Assembly: GCA_960531495.1 (NCBI GenBank)
Contig: OY482866.1
Span: 4,715,418 to 4,779,417, forward strand
Source: Zeus faber
Taxonomy: Eukaryota > Chordata > Actinopteri > Zeiformes > Zeidae
Length of the DNA: 64,000 bases
Direction: 5' to 3'
This document shows, in pieces, positions 19,350 to 30,727 of this stretch (within the stretch, counting starts at the first letter, position 1; the number at the start of each line of letters is the position of its first letter). The position numbers and the translations under genes are program-made. Under the pieces are notes generated by a model. The model searched no databases. It was not told where the DNA came from and worked only from the letters and a program-made list of their open reading frames with translations.

Positions 19350-19815
19350 CTATCCTGATGGGGTATACAAAAACCAGTCATCAGTGTAAAAACAACTCTT
19401 TTAGAACATTAATAATACATTTCTTAATCTCTGTGTAATAAGAGGGAGGAAGGTCCAAAATAAATATTCAAAAGGTGTCGAACACTGACTGGTCGTCCTA
19501 TCGGATCCTACAGCTGGACCTTTCCCTGGCTAAGTAAGACTTGCCCTTGCGCAATAAACCAAATATAAAACATCAACCTTCTTCCCGGATAACATGTATG
19601 TTCATAGTTGAGATAAACAATCGGTTCATCCCGCAGCGCCAGTTCTGCTTACCAAAAGTGGCTGCATACATTGTGCCATCAGAGACTTATAAAATCCTTT
19701 GGAGATTTTCTATAAACTCTTCATAATGCCTAAAAATTCTTATCTAATTAAACTTTTGTGTCATTGTAAGAATTACCATTGGTGTGGTTTGTGTCAACTT
19801 TTGTTTTTGGCCATC

Positions 19816-21552
19816 AGACGTTTAGATCCACATCTGAACCTGCAATCTTGAGCATATCCTGAACAGGAGTTAGATCATTAAAATCCTCCTGATTTTGTTT
19901 GATCAGAAATTCAAAATTTGCATTTGTACTGTCATTGTTGTCATCATTAGGAACTTGTGTGTGCAGCATAGTTTTAGTTCTCTATGAGCCTTTGAGACAA
20001 CCCTCTAATGCACGGAATACAACAACAACCACACGTAGCTATAATTGTAATCATTTCTGCTACTGATAAGGATTGATTGTAACATGCCACTCCATTTACT
20101 ATACATGGTCCCCAGCCATTTGGTGAATGGATTATATATCCCTGTGTTTTTTGTAATCTCCTCGGACAATGCTGTCAGTCCAACCAATGCTTTGGTCACC
20201 CTGCCGTCACGAGCGGTGTTGTTTGGGATGAAAGTACAACATATGTCGCCAAACATCTTACAAATGCCACCATCTTTAGTCAGCAACATATCCAATGCCA
20301 TTCGAATTTGCCACGTCATCAAACTAGTTTTATCCAATTGCTCTGCCAGGCCCCTTATCTCATCCCGAGTACAGTTAATGAATCTTTGCTGGTTGTAGTA
20401 TATGTAATTTATCCGATCAACATTTTTATTAATGGTTGACCACCAGAAAAGCACAGATTCCAGTCGTGCAGCTATCTCATCGTGAGCTTTGAACTCTGCG
20501 GGGACCCCTCGTGGTACTCTGATAGCGTAAATATATCCTCGATTATCGATCGTTCTCCAGGGGAACTTCTCCTGTGTCGTTTAGGATCAGTTGTAGTTGG
20601 CAGGACATGGTTACTACTGCCACTTACTGGTACGACATAAAAGGGCATTATCTGCTGTACTGGAGCACAGGTCCCACGCCAACCTGCGTGTAGTAGCGGG
20701 TGGAGGGTCTTCCCTCCACAGAACCACCAGATGTCTTGCTGTGGCCTGGTTTGCCACCCAAGTATTGATCACCCCTTCATCACCCGCAGATACTTTTAAG
20801 GTTGTGTTGCAGGACGTCAGTGTTCCCACGTGCGGTCCTGATCCGCCTCTCTACAGACAGGTAAAGTTACCATCATACGGCGTGAACCATGGGGGTCTAA
20901 CCTTAGGGGACATGGGGGAAACAGGTGAGCAATAAAATTTTCAGGGATGGCGGTAGAGGCATATAATTGTAATACGCACTTAAAACCTTGTGAATTATTA
21001 TAAGGATTTAAGGGGAATGGTACCATCCCTAAGTTAGCTCTGGCTCTGGCACAGGCCATGTAGATTACATGGCCTGTGCCAGAGCCAGAGCAAACTTAAC
21101 ATTCCTTTTAGGGGTTAGTGGACAAAGGAATACCTTGAAATTGTCAGGAATGGGGTACCTCGCAAACGTTCTTCGTGCTCCACACATGTCCCGACTGCTG
21201 GTTTCCACAGTGAATTACCGAACATAGGTCAAATTGGACACTAGTTGTTTGTCCTTCCGTAGATTTCAGGGTTGAAATCCTTAGATATGGGCTCACTGCC
21301 CTTTTGGGTCGGTGTATGTTTTCATCAGATTGGGGGTGTGCAGTTCTTTTTACTCAATAGCGCTCGGTCCTATCGACAGACGCCTCTGGTGCTGCAGTGG
21401 TGCTGGCATCAGTGGGTTGTCCCCTAGACTCCTGTATCTCGTACCATAGTATGGGTACCACTATAAGCAGTGATATTGACGTCAATATACAGATGGTTCC
21501 CCTAAACCCACATCCCGTCCTTCAAAAGGGGTACCACGGTCTTTCAGCCATG
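19816..21552 (-). pseudogene. env: ERV-B env (gamma-type envelope)
   Basis: A broken envelope glycoprotein gene. Near 21510 a hydrophobic leader is visible (TICILTSISLLIVVPIL). The transmembrane subunit is best preserved at 20454-20005: NKNVDRINYIYYNQQRFIN, then MTWQIRMALDMLLTKDGGIC and the CX6CC motif (CKMFGDICC) followed by TFIPNN. This arrangement is typical of gamma-type Env. The membrane anchor and Cys-rich tail (CGCCCIPCIRGL) follow in another frame near 20030, and the cytoplasmic tail ends at a stop near 19816. Stops and frameshifts are scattered through the surface subunit. Env mediates receptor binding and fusion in the virus; this copy cannot encode a whole product. Confidence 0.8.
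21030..21098. repeat. 33-bp inverted repeat with 3-nt loop in ERV-B env
   Basis: Arms 21030-21062 and 21066-21098 pair at 32 of 33 positions around the loop GAT. The core GCTCTGGCTCTGGCACAGG is followed by CCATGTA and then exactly reversed. It is a fold-back duplication within the surface-subunit region. Confidence 0.9.
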
Positions 21553-21556
21553 GTGT

Positions 21557-21922
21557 CTACCTATCGGAATCCGTTGGTGTGATGCAAGTCTTTTTGCAGT
21601 GTGTGAGGTGGACCCAGGTTTTTCTCTGAGCTATGCGGATTGCAGTCGGGGTGGACAGCAGGACCTGGAATGGCCCTTCCCACCGGGGTGTAGACCAACA
21701 CTTCATCTTCAGGACCTTGATGAATACCCAATCATTTGGTTTCACCGGGATCTCACCTTGTGTCACTGGTTCTGTCGGGGGAGACAATCTAGCCGTAATA
21801 TGTTTGTTTTTCAACATTTTACTCATATAATCAACAATTGTTTCTGTCAATTCTGTATCATCTCCTTTCATTTGTATGAGAGGTATTCTATTGGGGAGAG
21901 GTCGGGAACCTATGGCCCGCAA
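21557..21922 (-). pseudogene. pol: ERV-B integrase C-terminal tail
   Basis: A 121-codon frame ending pol. It has NDWVFIKVL and then the GPY/F-like segment [20 protein letters not shown] and [10 protein letters not shown]. The N-terminal part ([20 protein letters not shown]) corresponds to the linker before it. The rest of integrase is absent to the right, where sequence changes to an unrelated repeat. env begins immediately after. Confidence 0.8.
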
Positions 21923-22400
21923 GCAAATTAAGGCTTTTTCGATGACATATATGGCTCGCAGACAATTTTGAGATACAATTTTTCATCACAATTTACAAGT
22001 AATAAATAATTATTCTGTGTTATTTTAAAGTAAAGCAGGTCAGAGAAATTACAATTTGGAAAATTAAATTCAAAATATAAATGTGGCGGACAAAGGGGCA
22101 TAGTCAAGCTGCAGACCACGGAAAGACTCCAGGGAGCCTTTTACTCGGCGCCCTGCCCCTCCTGGGTCTCTGCTCAGGTGCCACTTGTGGGAGTCTCTGC
22201 CCACAGGTAAGGGTTTAGGGAGGGAGATGGAGTCTTTCTGGCCGTGGTGTGCCGACATGGCGAAAGAATTATTGTTCATTTCAATATGCGGCACGCAGGC
22301 CACAATTATATATATCACTGAGGATTATTTTATTGTTAATTTCAATATGCGGCACGCAGGCCACAATTATATATATCACTGAGGATTATTATAATAATAC
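21890..22400. repeat. Unclassified repeat, possibly hAT-like, with a 64-bp tandem duplication
   Basis: Starts AGGTCGGGAACCTATGGCCC, which resembles the ends of hAT-type nonautonomous elements. No matching terminal repeat is clear at the other side. A block containing CAATATGCGGCACGCAGGCC is present twice in tandem (about 22276-22390). No reading frame of note. Confidence 0.3.
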
Positions 22401-22669
22401 TGGATAATAATGATTCTCTTGGGCGTAGGAGGAATGGCGTTCCACTGCTGGGCTGCTTACGAGCCCGTGCGCCGATCCCCTCTGTAAGACAGACAAACAT
22501 TTGGTACATTCCCTTCCTCGAGTCAGATCAATCAGCTGAACACAAGTGGACAGAAATGGTAAAAACTTCAATATGTATGTGACAAATAATCTCTTGAACT
22601 TAAACTTGAACTTGAACCTGAAGACCAGCTGATTTTTAAAACTTGGAACGAGCTTCCCATCACATTCCA

Positions 22670-22760
22670 AGATTCAAGATTCAAGATTCAAGATTTTTAT
22701 TCGTCACTTACATATACATACTTTCATACATATATGCAGTGAAATGTAATGCAACGCACC
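22670..22760 (-). repeat. 3' end of the Rex1 element with ATTCAAG repeats
   Basis: ATTCAAG occurs three to four times in tandem, followed by TTTTTATTCGTCACTTACAT, a typical Rex1-like 3' terminus in fish. Confidence 0.7.
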
Positions 22761-22828
22761 CGGTGATAACACACAATATGTCCTAGGAAAAATTTCTAAT
22801 AGCCCAACTAACTGACTCCTAAAACGTA

Positions 22829-22874
22829 ATACAGTAAGTCGAATACTTATATATAAGTATTCGACTTACTGTAT
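22829..22874. repeat. Perfect 46-bp palindrome
   Basis: Two 23-base arms meet without a spacer. One arm starts ATACAGTAAGTCGAATACTT and its exact reverse complement follows. It lies in the region after the Rex1 RT frame. Confidence 0.9.
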
Positions 22875-23136
22875 AAAAATATATAGAATAAAATAAAATA
22901 CAATGAAAATAAAATGAAATCAAATGAAATAGATAGAGGGAATATGCTTATGTATATGGAATAGGCAATTATGTATATACAGATATGTGCATTAAAGTGG
23001 CATGTGAATAAAGTTAGGTAGTGTTTGGGATAATACAGCACAGTATACAACAGTACGACGCAGCAATACGGCATCACGAACAACCCTACAGTATACTACA
23101 TACAGTACAGAAGGTAGTGGAGCCTATGTGTATGGC

Positions 23137-24609
23137 TCAGTGAGGACCCCTGGTGAGGTCAGCATTGACAGTTCTAATGGCTTGCGGGAAAAAACTCTGT
23201 CTCAGTCTCTCTGTTCTCGCTGTGTGACTGCGGAGGCGCTTGCCTGACCGCAGCAACTGGAACAGTCCGTTGTTGGGGTGATGAGGATCCTTCATGATCC
23301 TGCGGGCTCTGCTACTACACCTCCTGGTGTATAACTCCTGCAAGGGGGGGAGGGTAGTTCCAGTGGTAGGTTCAGCTGAACGCACCACCCTCTGCAGGGC
23401 CCGCCTGTCCTGAGCAGTACAGTTCCCAAACCAGGCAGTGATGTTGCCTGTCAGGATGCTCTCCACTGCTCCAGACCAGAAGGACTTGAGGATCCTCACC
23501 GAGACCCGGAATTTCCTCAGCTGCCTGAGGTGGTAAAGACGCTGCCTCGCCTTTCTCACCAAAGTGTCTGTGTGTATAGTCCATGTTAAGTCCTCTGTAA
23601 TGTGGACTCCCAGGTATTTGAAGCTGCTCACCCTGTCGACAGAAGTCTCATTAATCACCGAGGGCGCGTGCGTCCTCGATTGTGATCCTCGCCTAAAGTG
23701 CACAATCAGCTCCTGAGTTTTGCTAACGTTCAGGTGGAAGCTGTTGTCCTGGCACCAGAGTGACAGGTCAGCCACCTCCTCATGGTAGGCCTTCTCGTCG
23801 CAGTCGGTGATCAGGCCCACGACCACAATGTCGTCAGCAAACTTTATGATGGTATTGGAGCTGGACCTGGCCACACAGTCATTTGTGTACAGGGACAGGG
23901 CTTGACATGTGCTTCCCCACCCTAACCACCTGGGGGCGGGCTGTGAGGAAGTCCAGGATCCAGGCGCACAGCGGAGCATTCAGTCCGAGCTCCTCCATCT
24001 TGACAGCCAGTCTGGTGGGGACTATGGTGTTGAAAGCTGAACTGTAATCGATGAACAGCATTCTCACATAGGCCCCCTTCTGGCCATCCAGGTGCGTGAG
24101 GGTGGTGTGCAGTACCTGAGAGACCGCGTCATCCATGGATCTGTTTTGCCGGTACGCGAACTGTAATGGGTCCAAGGTGCGGGGGAGGGAGGCGCAGATA
24201 TAATGCTTAATCAGCCTCTCGAAACACTTCATGACCACCGAGGTGAGGGCCACCGGACGGTAGTCATTCAGGCAGGCAGGAGAGGCGATCTTCGGGACAG
24301 GAACGACGATGGACCTCTTGAAGCAGGACGGGACCACTGATTCCCCAGGGAGATGTTGAATATTGTAGTGAACACCGGAGCTAGCTGGTTATCACAGGTC
24401 TTCAGTACTCGCCCAGATATGCCATCTGGGCCTGCAGCTTTCCTGGTGTTCACCCGCATCGAAGCCCTCCTGACCTCGTGCACGGACACTGGGAGTGCGC
24501 GCTCATCCCCAGCGGTGTAACTCCAATTAGCCGGAGAGCTAGCGGTGCTGTTGCCAGACTCGAACCGCGCATAAAAGGAGTTCAGTTGGTTGGCTAGGGA
24601 GGCGTCCAC
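23137..24609 (-). pseudogene. Rex1 reverse transcriptase
   Basis: Frames at 24609-24268, 24337-23879 and 23979-23137 together cover RT. The first has the finger region with KAAGPDGISGRVLK. The second has [20 protein letters not shown] and [19 protein letters not shown]. The third has the catalytic KFADDIVVVG (FADD at 23830-23841), then LSLWCQDNSFHLNVSKTQEL and FKYLGVHI. The C-terminal thumb and tail (ARQRLYHLRQLRKFRVS, TTLPPLQELYTRRC) end in a stop at 23137. The frames overlap, so one or two indels separate them. This is a CR1/Rex1-like RT. Confidence 0.85.
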
Positions 24610-24663
24610 ACTCGTGGCTGGGGAGGAGCTGCTGTTGTAGTTTGTTATTGTTCGCAGCCCCTC

Positions 24664-25500
24664 CTACAAGGGTCTGGTGTCCCCCCGCTCCATCTGTAGC
24701 TCCACGGTCTCCCTGTACGTCCGTTTGGCGTCCCTCACCGCCCTCCGCAGATTGTACGACGCCGCTTTGTAATTGTCCATATTTCCAGATACAAGACCGT
24801 CATTGTAAGCGGCCGTGCGAGCATTCAGAGTGCAGCGGATGGAGTTATCAACCCATGGTTTCTGGTTTGGGAATCTCCGAACTTTCACCGTGGGAATGAT
24901 ATTATCTGCTAGCGTAGTTACAAAACTTACTACAACCTCCGTAAACTCGCTGACGTCACTTGAACTTGATTGGAACACGTCCCAGTCTACGTCCGTCAGA
25001 GCGTCCTGAAGCGCAGCCTCTGATTGATCCGTCCACCGCTTCACTTCCCTCGTCACCACCAGTTCTCTCGCAATCAGAGGCCTGTTAACAGGAACCAGCG
25101 AGATCGTGGCGTGATCTGATTTTCCGAAAGCAGGGAGCGAGACGGTCTTGTATCCGTTCTTGTACGCTGTGTAACAATGGTCCAAAGTTCTATCTCCCCT
25201 GGTGGCACACGTGATGTGTTGGTGGAAATTAGGCAGAACTTTTTTAAGGTTGGCCGTGGTAAAGTCCCCAGCCGCATCGGGATGTCTGTTCTGAAATCCG
25301 CACAACACATCGTACAGAGCCGACAGAGCTGTGTCAGTGTCTGCTTGCGGTGGGAAATAAACGGCTGTAATAAAGACAGTGCTAAATTCCCGGGGAAGAT
25401 AAAATGGACGGCATATGATGGTCAGCTGTTCCAGGTTCGGCGAGCAGGAGTGGGAGAGGAATTTGGTGTTGTTGGCGTTACACCAGCAGTTGTTTACCAT
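24664..25500 (-). pseudogene. Rex1 apurinic-type endonuclease and linker
   Basis: A 278-codon frame. It contains ITAVYFPPQADTDTALSALY, a GDF segment in a region that looks shortened (HPDAAGDFTTANLKK), and GDRTLDHCYT with FGKSDHATISLVP, which supply the conserved Asp and His of APE-like endonucleases. A basic linker leads to RT (WVDNSIRCTLNARTAAYNDG). The N-terminal endonuclease motifs are missing because the start lies within the domain. It nicks target DNA to prime reverse transcription. Confidence 0.8.
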
Positions 25501-26009
25501 TAGGCAGACACCTCCACCTTTGGATTTTCCCTGACTCTCCTGTTCTGTTGCCGCGGAACACGGACAGAGGACGCAACAGTTCCTCGTGTCACGCTGGAAT
25601 TTAATCCTCGCTCGAAGTTCAGTTCAAGACTGGATGTTGGAAAGAAGGAAACTTGGCAGAGGTGGACGGTAAGGTTGCGTCCTCATTCTGACCCGAATGC
25701 CGCCTCGTTTACCTCGGTGCTTCCCCCGTGGGCCCGATCGTGGAACAGCGGCTCCATTTTTGTTGTTGTTTGAGAGTGTTCCCAGCGTAGGAATCCGCCG
25801 GCCACTCTGCTTCCACGGATAAAAAGTCCCAAAGTTGTAAGTTTAGGGAAATATTTATATCCATGAGTGCATCGCGTCGTATGAGGTAACTGTCGATGCT
25901 TTTTTGGCGTACATTATGATAAAAAATGGAAATAAATACTAAAAAGTGCAAGAGTCAACCGGAGCGCTGGCACAGGCGACCGCTAGGGGCGGCGCCACTA
26001 TCGCCACGT

Positions 26010-28660
26010 TTGTTGTTATTCAATGTTCTCATTGTACACAGCCAAGTTAAGCACCATTAAAAGAGTTGAGAGCTCTTACAGCTGCCTGTCAAGAAGGAAC
26101 AGCGAAACGGAAAATACATACACAGATTCTGCATATGCACATGGTGTATGTAATTTGTTTGGAGCAGAATGGGAAATGACAGGATTTATTAAAACAGATG
26201 GGTCCCTCACAATGCATTGTGATCAGTGTGTGGGATTAATGTGGCATTGCTACTGCCTTAAAAAGTGGCAATAATCAAATGTCAGGCACACAGGAAAAAG
26301 GTAATGATTATATTATAAAAATTAACAATGCTGCAGATGAGGCTACCAAAGTAGCCTCGAACAGCAGTAGGGCAATCCAGGCAATATTGACTATACTGAG
26401 GCTGCGCCTACGGAAGAGGATGTTGTCCGCATGCAGGAAAAACCTGAGTATATGAGCAAAATATGTTGATAACATGTGTAATACATGCCGCACCCCCCAC
26501 AGGGTTAGGTATAACCCATGGGATGTTGTTGGCACCAACGGCGTTGTTAGGATTGCTTATCACTAATACGCATGGTTTTTGACCATTGCACAAGGGGGTT
26601 GTAATGATAAAAATCAGAAACAAGGTTTTTGATCACCATGCTTGCAAACAATGGTTGATAATCTACTAAAATGATTTGAGATATGTACAAAAAATAGTAA
26701 GAAAAACAATCACTACCCCATTAGGACACATTCCCACACCTGAGGGACCATTCAGACATCTGTCTTAAGCTATGTAGACATGGTTAGAAGGTAAATGGGA
26801 AAAAGTTACATGTTAGTTGTCATTGATCCATTCAACAGTTGGGTAGAAGCAGAAGATCAGAGTGCATTCACTGTGATCACATATTTGACAAGAGAAGTCC
26901 TGCCGAGGTTGGAATTCCGACAGAGATTAGCTCAGACAAATGGTTCAGCGTTTATCCAGAAAACAGTAAAACTAGTGATACAGCAGCTGCATGTCAAACA
27001 ATGATTAGGTTGTGTGTATCACCTGCAGTCACAGGGAGTGGTTGAACAAGTGACTGGAAAAACTAAGCAAAAATAAACAAGATATGTGCAAGCACTAACC
27101 GAATTGGGTGGATGCACAAGCATTGGCACTAATGACTTACCACATGCAATCTAACCGAATAACCCACCTTACACCGCATGAGTTAAAAACGGGTCCACCC
27201 ATGCCTGTACTGGTGCCCGAGGAAACTGCTATATAAAAAGTGATATTCCATCAAGAGAAATGTAGGATTCCAGAGACCAGGGAAAAGCCAGTAAGAAGTT
27301 TAAGACAGTGGAATGAGCCAAGAAGGGAGGGTCCCTACAAGATGGTCATGGTGACTCCAACAGCCATTCAGGTAGAAGGCTGCAACACACGGTATCATTT
27401 TAACCACTGTACTAGGGTGCCAACATGAGGAGGAATCAGGCTCGGGTTCCGGAGAACCTGAGACCAGTCCAGGTCAAGGAGAGCAGCCCAAGGAATCAGC
27501 CCAATCCCCTGGCTCTGATCGTACTTCGGCTGCTGTTGATCAACTGTGGACGCTGGCGGATTATATTGCCCAAGGGACGACTGTGGAGGAGGCCCAAATA
27601 AAGACCTCCCCACCATCAACATGGACGACCTGGCCTGACAACCAAACAACGCAAAAGGAGGGTGACTATAAGACCACCCCACGCCACAGCAGCCTCAAGG
27701 AGAGAACTGTTATTAAGATACAAGCGAGTGGTAGAACAGACAGCAGGAAACGCAGTTGGAATTCCGATCCCAACACAGCTGCCTCAGGAAGACTTGCGAT
27801 CTGTTGTAGTACATGAAAAAGGAACAGAGAGGAAACTGTGTGTTTGGGTGGAAGATCCAACAAGACATTTAGAGGCAATAACTGATCTTGAGTGTAACAT
27901 GACTATAATGGTAGAAAGAAAGAAGAAACAGTCTTTATTCGTCACGCAACACACCACACTACAACACATGCTTGCACACACACACACACACACATGCACA
28001 TGCTTTGATGGTGCCGGTGAAATGGATCCTCTGCTTTTGACCCATCCTACCTTATACACTACTGAGTAGGACAGGATTTTTGGATGGTAATGTGGAAACC
28101 AAGGTGGAGTGGACAGTCCCAGTCAGGGAAGAAACTACTCTCAGAGTCATTATAGCGAGTACCACCACTCCTACAAATAAGAAAGGAGAAGGATGGTGGG
28201 AATCCATCAGGAAAAAGTGAAGTGATTTGTTTGGTTCGGTACTTGCTAATGTTACGCACTCCAACACTGTGGAAGGACACTTGAGGAAGGACACCTATAT
28301 AATAAAGCACTTGGCATGGTATGCGTGGCTGTTACATTTTGCCCAGCAACATACTTCAGACTCGTGCTGGGCATGTGCTCAGGGGGTCAAAACTCATTAA
28401 GTGCACTCCCAGTCAAAGATACTTGGCGCCAGTGCCAGAGAAAAATCAAAGCATGCGTCCAGGATGTGGTTCAGGTTCCAACTATACCTTATGCTGCTAA
28501 CTTAGCTCCACTGTACACTGGCGAGCTGCACACTCCAACTGCCATTTCACCAGGAGCTCAGAAGCCTGTGCACAAAATGCTCACAATTAAATGTGAGTCT
28601 CTTGATGTAAGAATATCGAAAGAAATTGCGGATAGGACGGTTCCGCTGGTATGAAATCTA
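26010..28660 (+). mobile_element. ERV-C: decayed RNase H, integrase and env N-terminal region
   Basis: A plus-strand ERV with many stops. 26023-26274 holds the RNase H part (HTDSAYAHGVCNLFGAEWEM), closely related to ERV-A. 26700-27045 holds the integrase core (MLVVIDPFNSWVEA, then TNGSAFIQKTVKLVIQQLHV). 27240-27428 holds the integrase tail (WNEPRREGPYKMVMVTPTAI). env follows from about 27600. It includes LLLRYKRVVEQTAG, and CWAC (28365-28376), which fits the CXXC motif of a gamma-type surface subunit. A short repeat with a CA run is inserted at about 27910-28055. Its left end abuts the Rex1 element, and no LTR is seen here. Confidence 0.75.
27910..28055 (+). repeat. Small inserted fish repeat with (CA)n in ERV-C env
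   Basis: AGAAACAGTCTTTATTCGTC, a CA run and GGTGAAATGGATCCTCTGCT then TTTGACCCATCC interrupt the env frame. The pattern resembles the 3' end of a common fish repeat. The family is uncertain. Confidence 0.45.
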
Positions 28661-28799
28661 AAGGTTCGTAGAAGACTTGAGTGCTACTCGCAGAGAGGGA
28701 ACGTTAGTACAGGACGATTCATCAAATGTAGTACGATAATGAATGTAGCTGACGGACCGCTGAGTCTCACGTCCTAAGGGGACTTGTAACAGGATAAGA

Positions 28800-29096
28800 A
28801 TGCTCGTGTCGACTCGTGGTAAGAAAATTAATACATACTGCCTCCCAGGTGCAATATTCAATGACATCAATCACAAAATAACCGCAATTATATCGGCAAA
28901 TCCGACAGCAACTCAAGTCACTGCGCATGTAGTTTTCATTGATATTCACAGAGAACAATCAGAACTGCTAAAGAAGGATTCCACTGAACTCTTAGACGCA
29001 CTAGACAAATTAGAAATGAAATCATTCATCCGTGGACCTAATTGCAATTTGTATTTAACTGACAAATACACTTACAAATACAATTTGTTAATGGGC
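28800..29096 (+). CDS. Unrecognised 99-codon reading frame after ERV-C
   Basis: Contains STRGKKINTYCLPGAIFNDI and REQSELLKKDSTELLDALDK. It is mixed in composition, with a Leu/Lys/Asp-rich middle that could form a short helix. I see no env hallmark and cannot assign a family. The end of the frame overlaps the start of a dispersed repeat (see 29045-29390), so it is probably not a gene. Confidence 0.2.
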
Positions 29097-29390
29097 TAAA
29101 TTGGAATTATTGTGAGATGAAATGCATGCAAGCATATAAATGAAAAAAACATTGATTGAAGTTAGCTCTGTACCTTATATTGAGCCCCATCATTACAATT
29201 ATTGTCAGATATTATAGAGTGCCCTATATAACCAGAATCATTTTGATTAGCTCTTATTTAAATGTGACATTCTCTGAAATGTGCCTAGTTGTTGAAGAAA
29301 TGCTCAGAAGTTGAGTTAATGATTATTGTGATATCACCTAGAGACATTGCTATCAGAGAACCCTGGAGTGTTTTCTTTATGATACTGCCT
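29045..29390 (+). repeat. Dispersed repeat, copy 1 (copy 2 at 52265-52615)
   Basis: About 350 bp aligns with 52265-52615 by eye. Shared blocks are TTGGAATTATT, GCATGCAAG(C/T)ATATAAATG, CAGATATTATAGAGTGCC and CCCTGGAGTG. No terminal repeats or reading frame are visible, so the class is unknown. Confidence 0.75.
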
Positions 29391-29716
29391 GTTTGCCAAT
29401 ATCTGCAGCAAGCACATTAAGCGCCCCAGGGCTTTACCATGGCTACAAAACCAGCTACAAAAGCATTGTTCAAAAAAAGCCTTGTTTGACAACCTCACAT
29501 GTCATTTGATGCTCTACATCAACAAGTTGAAGGTGTATTACAGAAAGTGGGCTTTTATTTGAATGCAAGAAAATAAAAATATGTACTAGCTTGGATCAAG
29601 GCCATGGACAGCTGAGTGAGATTTTGCCTACAATCAATCAAACTAAAGCTGCCGTTCTGTATTTTGAGGCAACTTCAGCTGTGCTTGGCTCATTGGTCTC
29701 GGTGGTGGGTGTGAGA

Positions 29717-29788
29717 GGTTCCATGGTGTAATGGTTAGCACTTTGGACTTTGAATCCAGTGATCCGAGTTCAAATCTCGGTGGAACCT
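29717..29788 (+). tRNA. tRNA-Gln(TTG)
   Basis: A complete 72-nt cloverleaf. The acceptor GGTTCCA pairs fully with TGGAACC. The D arm is GGTGTAATGGTTAGCAC. The anticodon loop CTTTGAA gives TTG, with one T-G wobble in the stem. The T arm CCGAG-TTCAAAT-CTCGG is perfect. A and B boxes for Pol III are intact. No clear T-run follows closely. Of the Gln copies in the window this is the only structurally intact one. Confidence 0.85.
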
Positions 29789-30345
29789 ACTTCAGTTGAG
29801 TTCTGCTCTTTGCCCTCTGAAAGTCCACTGACACACCTCTATGAATTCAGGTCACACATTCTAAGCACTTCAACAAGCACTCTCCTTATTTGACAACCTC
29901 ATGTGTAATTCCATGCCCTGCTTTAACAAGTTGATTGTGTATTACCGAAAGTTAGCTTTTATTTGAATGCAAGAACTCCTTTATTGTGCAGAGCTTGATA
30001 AAAGTATTTGAAATCAATAAGCAATCAATGACTGTCAACTTGCCCATTAAAATGCCTTTGGCACAAAGCTGTATGCTATTTCTTCAGAACCGGCCTGAGT
30101 TAATTTTCCATCCCTATTTTCCTTCATTCTAACCTGCATCCAAAGTAGGTCATTGTGAACCAGGACAAAATGTTTGTTTTACAGTAACAGTGAGCCTGTC
30201 AAAATAAACTTGATTGAATCACTGCCATCTCATGGGAAAAAAGCTATACAAGCTTGGATTATAGTAATAAACCACTGACACCTGACTCTCCTGAGATTTT
30301 TCCTACAATCAACCAAAGGCTGCCATTAAGGTTTTTGAGGCATGT

Positions 30346-30374
30346 TGGTCTAGTGGCATGATTCACGCTTTGGG
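30346..30374 (+). pseudogene. Truncated tRNA-Pro(TGG) at the ERV-D breakpoint
   Basis: GGTCTAGTGGCATGATTCAC and GCTTTGGGT match tRNA-Pro through the anticodon loop. After TTTGGGT the sequence changes to ERV-D integrase. Confidence 0.7.
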
Positions 30375-30721
30375 TAAAAGATAGGAAGATTATGTCTTAT
30401 CATGTCAACAAAATCCACAACCAACTCACGCATAGGACCTGTCGGAGTTGGAATGTGACCGGGTGGACTCATCACACCCCTCCGAACATTGTTTTTAAGA
30501 CAGATTGTACATCTGCCTTTGAAATAATCAATTTGCTCAAGCAAATACGGTTCCCAAAAACCGTACACTTTTGTGATTTTTCTCCTTACCTCCCCCCTTG
30601 CATCATGGGATAACCCATGTGCTTCCTGAATCATCAGACCTAGTAGGTCGGGGGGTTCTACCATCAGTCCTTCATGATTTCTCCACAGACCAGCAGAATC
30701 TTGTGTGGCCCCTCGGTCCAA
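30375..30721 (-). pseudogene. pol: ERV-D integrase N-terminal part (truncated)
   Basis: Contains LWRNHEGLMVEPPDLLGLMI and an intact HHCC zinc domain: HGLSHDARGE, then CTICLKNNVRRG. GHIPTPTGPMRELVVDFVDM, with the first catalytic Asp, follows. The frame then runs into tRNA-Pro sequence. The remaining DDE residues are missing, so the enzyme is dead. Confidence 0.8.
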
Positions 30722-30727
30722 CCATAA

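Larger units (their letters stand above)
18717..21922 (-). mobile_element. ERV-B: integrase tail, env and possible short 3' LTR
   Basis: A minus-strand ERV fragment lying beside the tRNA-Leu spacer. It contains an integrase C-terminus (21922-21557) and an env region (about 21552-19816). A purine tract (AAACAGGGGGGAA at about 18903-18916, minus) is followed by TGTGATAAG, which could start a 3' LTR of about 185 bp (18717-18901). The LTR is the weakest part. A 12-bp inverted repeat (AGTTCATGTCTT, 18791-18818) lies within it. The element has no upstream pol; its right side ends at a possible hAT-like sequence. A tRNA-Pro segment is inserted at 19050-19333. Confidence 0.65.
22665..26010 (-). mobile_element. 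Rex1-type non-LTR retrotransposon
   Basis: A minus-strand LINE with an endonuclease region (25500-24664), reverse transcriptase (24609-23137) and a 3' end carrying ATTCAAG repeats (22670-22697), as in fish Rex1-like elements. The 5' region reaches about 26010, where ERV-C begins. Coding frames are interrupted by a few indels. It moves by target-primed reverse transcription. Confidence 0.8.

Noticed and set aside
27784..28059. Minus-strand frame crossing the CA repeat in ERV-C
   Set aside because: Created by the (CA)n run and antisense to env.
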